Assembly: GCA_965659745.1 (NCBI GenBank)
Contig: CBFHXF010000031.1
Span: 1 to 23,178, forward strand
DNA from: VMCP01 sp965659745
Lineage (GTDB): Bacteria > Bacteroidota > Bacteroidia > NS11-12g > UBA955
DNA length: 23,178 nt
Reading direction: 5' to 3'
Positions 22,238 through 23,178 of this stretch are shown in pieces. Positions within the stretch are counted from its first letter, which is position 1; each line of letters opens with the position of its first letter. The notes beneath the pieces are model-generated. The model searched no databases. It saw nothing but the letters and a program-made list of their open reading frames with translations, and was not told the DNA's origin. The position numbers and the translations under genes were made by a program.

Positions 22238-23074
22238 TTATTTGTTACGTTTGGTTTTTCTCTTTTCAATGATTAAACGACTTGAATTTTTCTTAGGTGA
22301 ACGAGTCTTCTGACCTTGAGAATAAATCAAATTCTTTGAACGGGGTTGACCACCTTTGTTTCGGCCTTCACCACCACCCATGGGGTGATCTACAGGGTTC
22401 ATCGCAGCTGGACGAACTCTTGGACGACGACCTAACCAACGGCTACGACCTGCTTTACCTTTTACTTCTTGTTGATGCTCGCTGTTAGACAAAACACCCA
22501 CGGTAGCGTAACATTCGCCCAATACAAAACGGCTTTCACCGGATGGCAATTTCAAAGCAACATACTTACCTTCTTTTGCCATTAACTGCGCGTAGGTTCC
22601 TGCCGAACGACAGATACGTCCACCTTGACCTGGTTGCAATTCAATATTGTGAATTAGCGTACCTAAAGGCATTTCCTTCATAGGCATTGCATTACCCAAA
22701 TCTGGAGAAACACCAGAACCTTGAGAAACGGTTTGACCTACTTTGATACCTCCAGGTGCTAAAATATAGCGTTTTTCACCATCGGTATATTCTACTAAAG
22801 AAATGAACGCAGAACGATTAGGATCGTATTCTACCGTTTTGATTTCTCCAGTAACCGTTACGTTGTTACGCTTAAAGTCGATTATACGATAACGACGTTT
22901 GTGACCGCCACCTATGTAGCGCATAGTCATACGTCCCTGATTGTTACGGCCACCAGATTTCTTGATGGGCAATAACAAACTCTTCTCTGGCTTACTAGCA
23001 GTGATTTCCTCGAAAGTATTTGCTACTCTCGTTCTCTGGCCAGGTGTGATTGGTTTTAATCTACGTACTCCCAT
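22238..23074 (-). CDS. rplB: large-subunit ribosomal protein L2 (uL2)
   Basis: L2 is among the most conserved ribosomal proteins, needed for subunit joining and close to the peptidyl-transferase centre. The 278-residue protein has RMTMRYIGGGHKRRYRIIDF (48-67), the OB-fold block VEYDPNRSAFISLVEYTDGE (81-100), and the C-terminal NPVDHPMGGGEGRNKGGQPR (226-245), with H230 matching the functionally important H229 of E. coli. It starts 3 bases after the rplW stop codon. Confidence 0.98.
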   Translation of the reverse strand: MGVRRLKPITPGQRTRVANTFEEITASKPEKSLLLPIKKSGGRNNQGRMTMRYIGGGHKRRYRIIDFKRNNVTVTGEIKTVEYDPNRSAFISLVEYTDGEKRYILAPGGIKVGQTVSQGSGVSPDLGNAMPMKEMPLGTLIHNIELQPGQGGRICRSAGTYAQLMAKEGKYVALKLPSGESRFVLGECYATVGVLSNSEHQQEVKGKAGRSRWLGRRPRVRPAAMNPVDHPMGGGEGRNKGGQPRSKNLIYSQGQKTRSPKKNSSRLIIEKRKTKRNK

Positions 23075-23077
23075 GTC

Positions 23078-23178
23078 TTAAACGTCTTTGTAAAAATCAA
23101 TGTTAAAACCTTCTTTAAGTGTTACAAAGGCCTTTTTATACTTGTTAGTATAACCGGAGATTTGGCCTGTGCGGCGAT
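23078..23178 (-). CDS. rplW: large-subunit ribosomal protein L23 (uL23), C-terminal part (partial)
   Basis: The last 32 codons and the TAA stop (23078-23080) of a minus-strand gene are present; the rest lies beyond the window. They read RRTGQISGYTNKYKKAFVTL followed by KEGFNIDFYKDV, which fits the C-terminus of Bacteroidota L23, the exit-tunnel protein that docks trigger factor. The position, directly before rplB, is the standard S10-operon order (L3-L4-L23-L2), which supports the call despite the short fragment. Confidence 0.9.
   Translation of the reverse strand, partial: RRTGQISGYTNKYKKAFVTLKEGFNIDFYKDV

Overview
The window comes from a bacterium of the phylum Bacteroidota, most likely in or near the order Flavobacteriales. 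Four things point there. The 16S fragment has a Bacteroidota-like V2-V3 region. Several genes are preceded by the Bacteroidota promoter pattern TTG - 18 to 21 bases - TAnnTTTG. Shine-Dalgarno sequences are essentially absent. An S46 dipeptidyl-peptidase, a family typical of this phylum, is present. I cannot name a genus with confidence.

Layout, left to right. (1) At 1-541 lies the 5' third of a 16S rRNA gene on the minus strand, cut by the window edge. At 542-1086 is its leader and a promoter array with three tandem TTG/TAnnTTTG promoters. (2) At 1087-4543 is a tightly packed minus-strand operon transcribed plsY - clpS - scoA-like CoA-transferase subunit A - rdgB - queA (lipid synthesis, proteolysis adaptor, CoA transfer, nucleotide-pool cleaning, queuosine synthesis). 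(3) At 4592-8197, also minus, are terC, then carA-eno, closed by a hairpin terminator. (4) At 8260-11058 is the only plus-strand island: a secreted S46 dipeptidyl-peptidase, a single-domain rhodanese and a thioredoxin. It ends at a perfect 16-bp inverted repeat that serves as a shared terminator with the convergent ribosomal operon. (5) At 11135-23178, minus, is the S10-spc-alpha ribosomal protein supercluster, read right to left: L23 (partial), L2, S19, L22, S3, L16, L29, S17, L14, L24, L5, S14, S8, L6, L18, S5, L30, L15, SecY, IF-1, L36, S13, S11, S4, RpoA, L17. It is gap-free and intact. The L36 gene (114 coding bases) is easy to miss and is included.

The content is mostly core housekeeping: translation machinery, secretion, glycolysis and pyrimidine/arginine precursor supply. 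I found no new defence, mobile or biosynthetic system, and no CRISPR, IS element, tRNA or riboswitch. The points worth a second look are regulatory and structural: the triplicated rRNA promoter with a duplicated initially transcribed sequence, a promoter placed so that the peptidase mRNA would be leaderless, an internal promoter before infA, a CoA-transferase subunit A without its catalytic partner, histidine clusters in TerC, and ribosomal proteins S4, S14 and L36 all in zinc-free forms.
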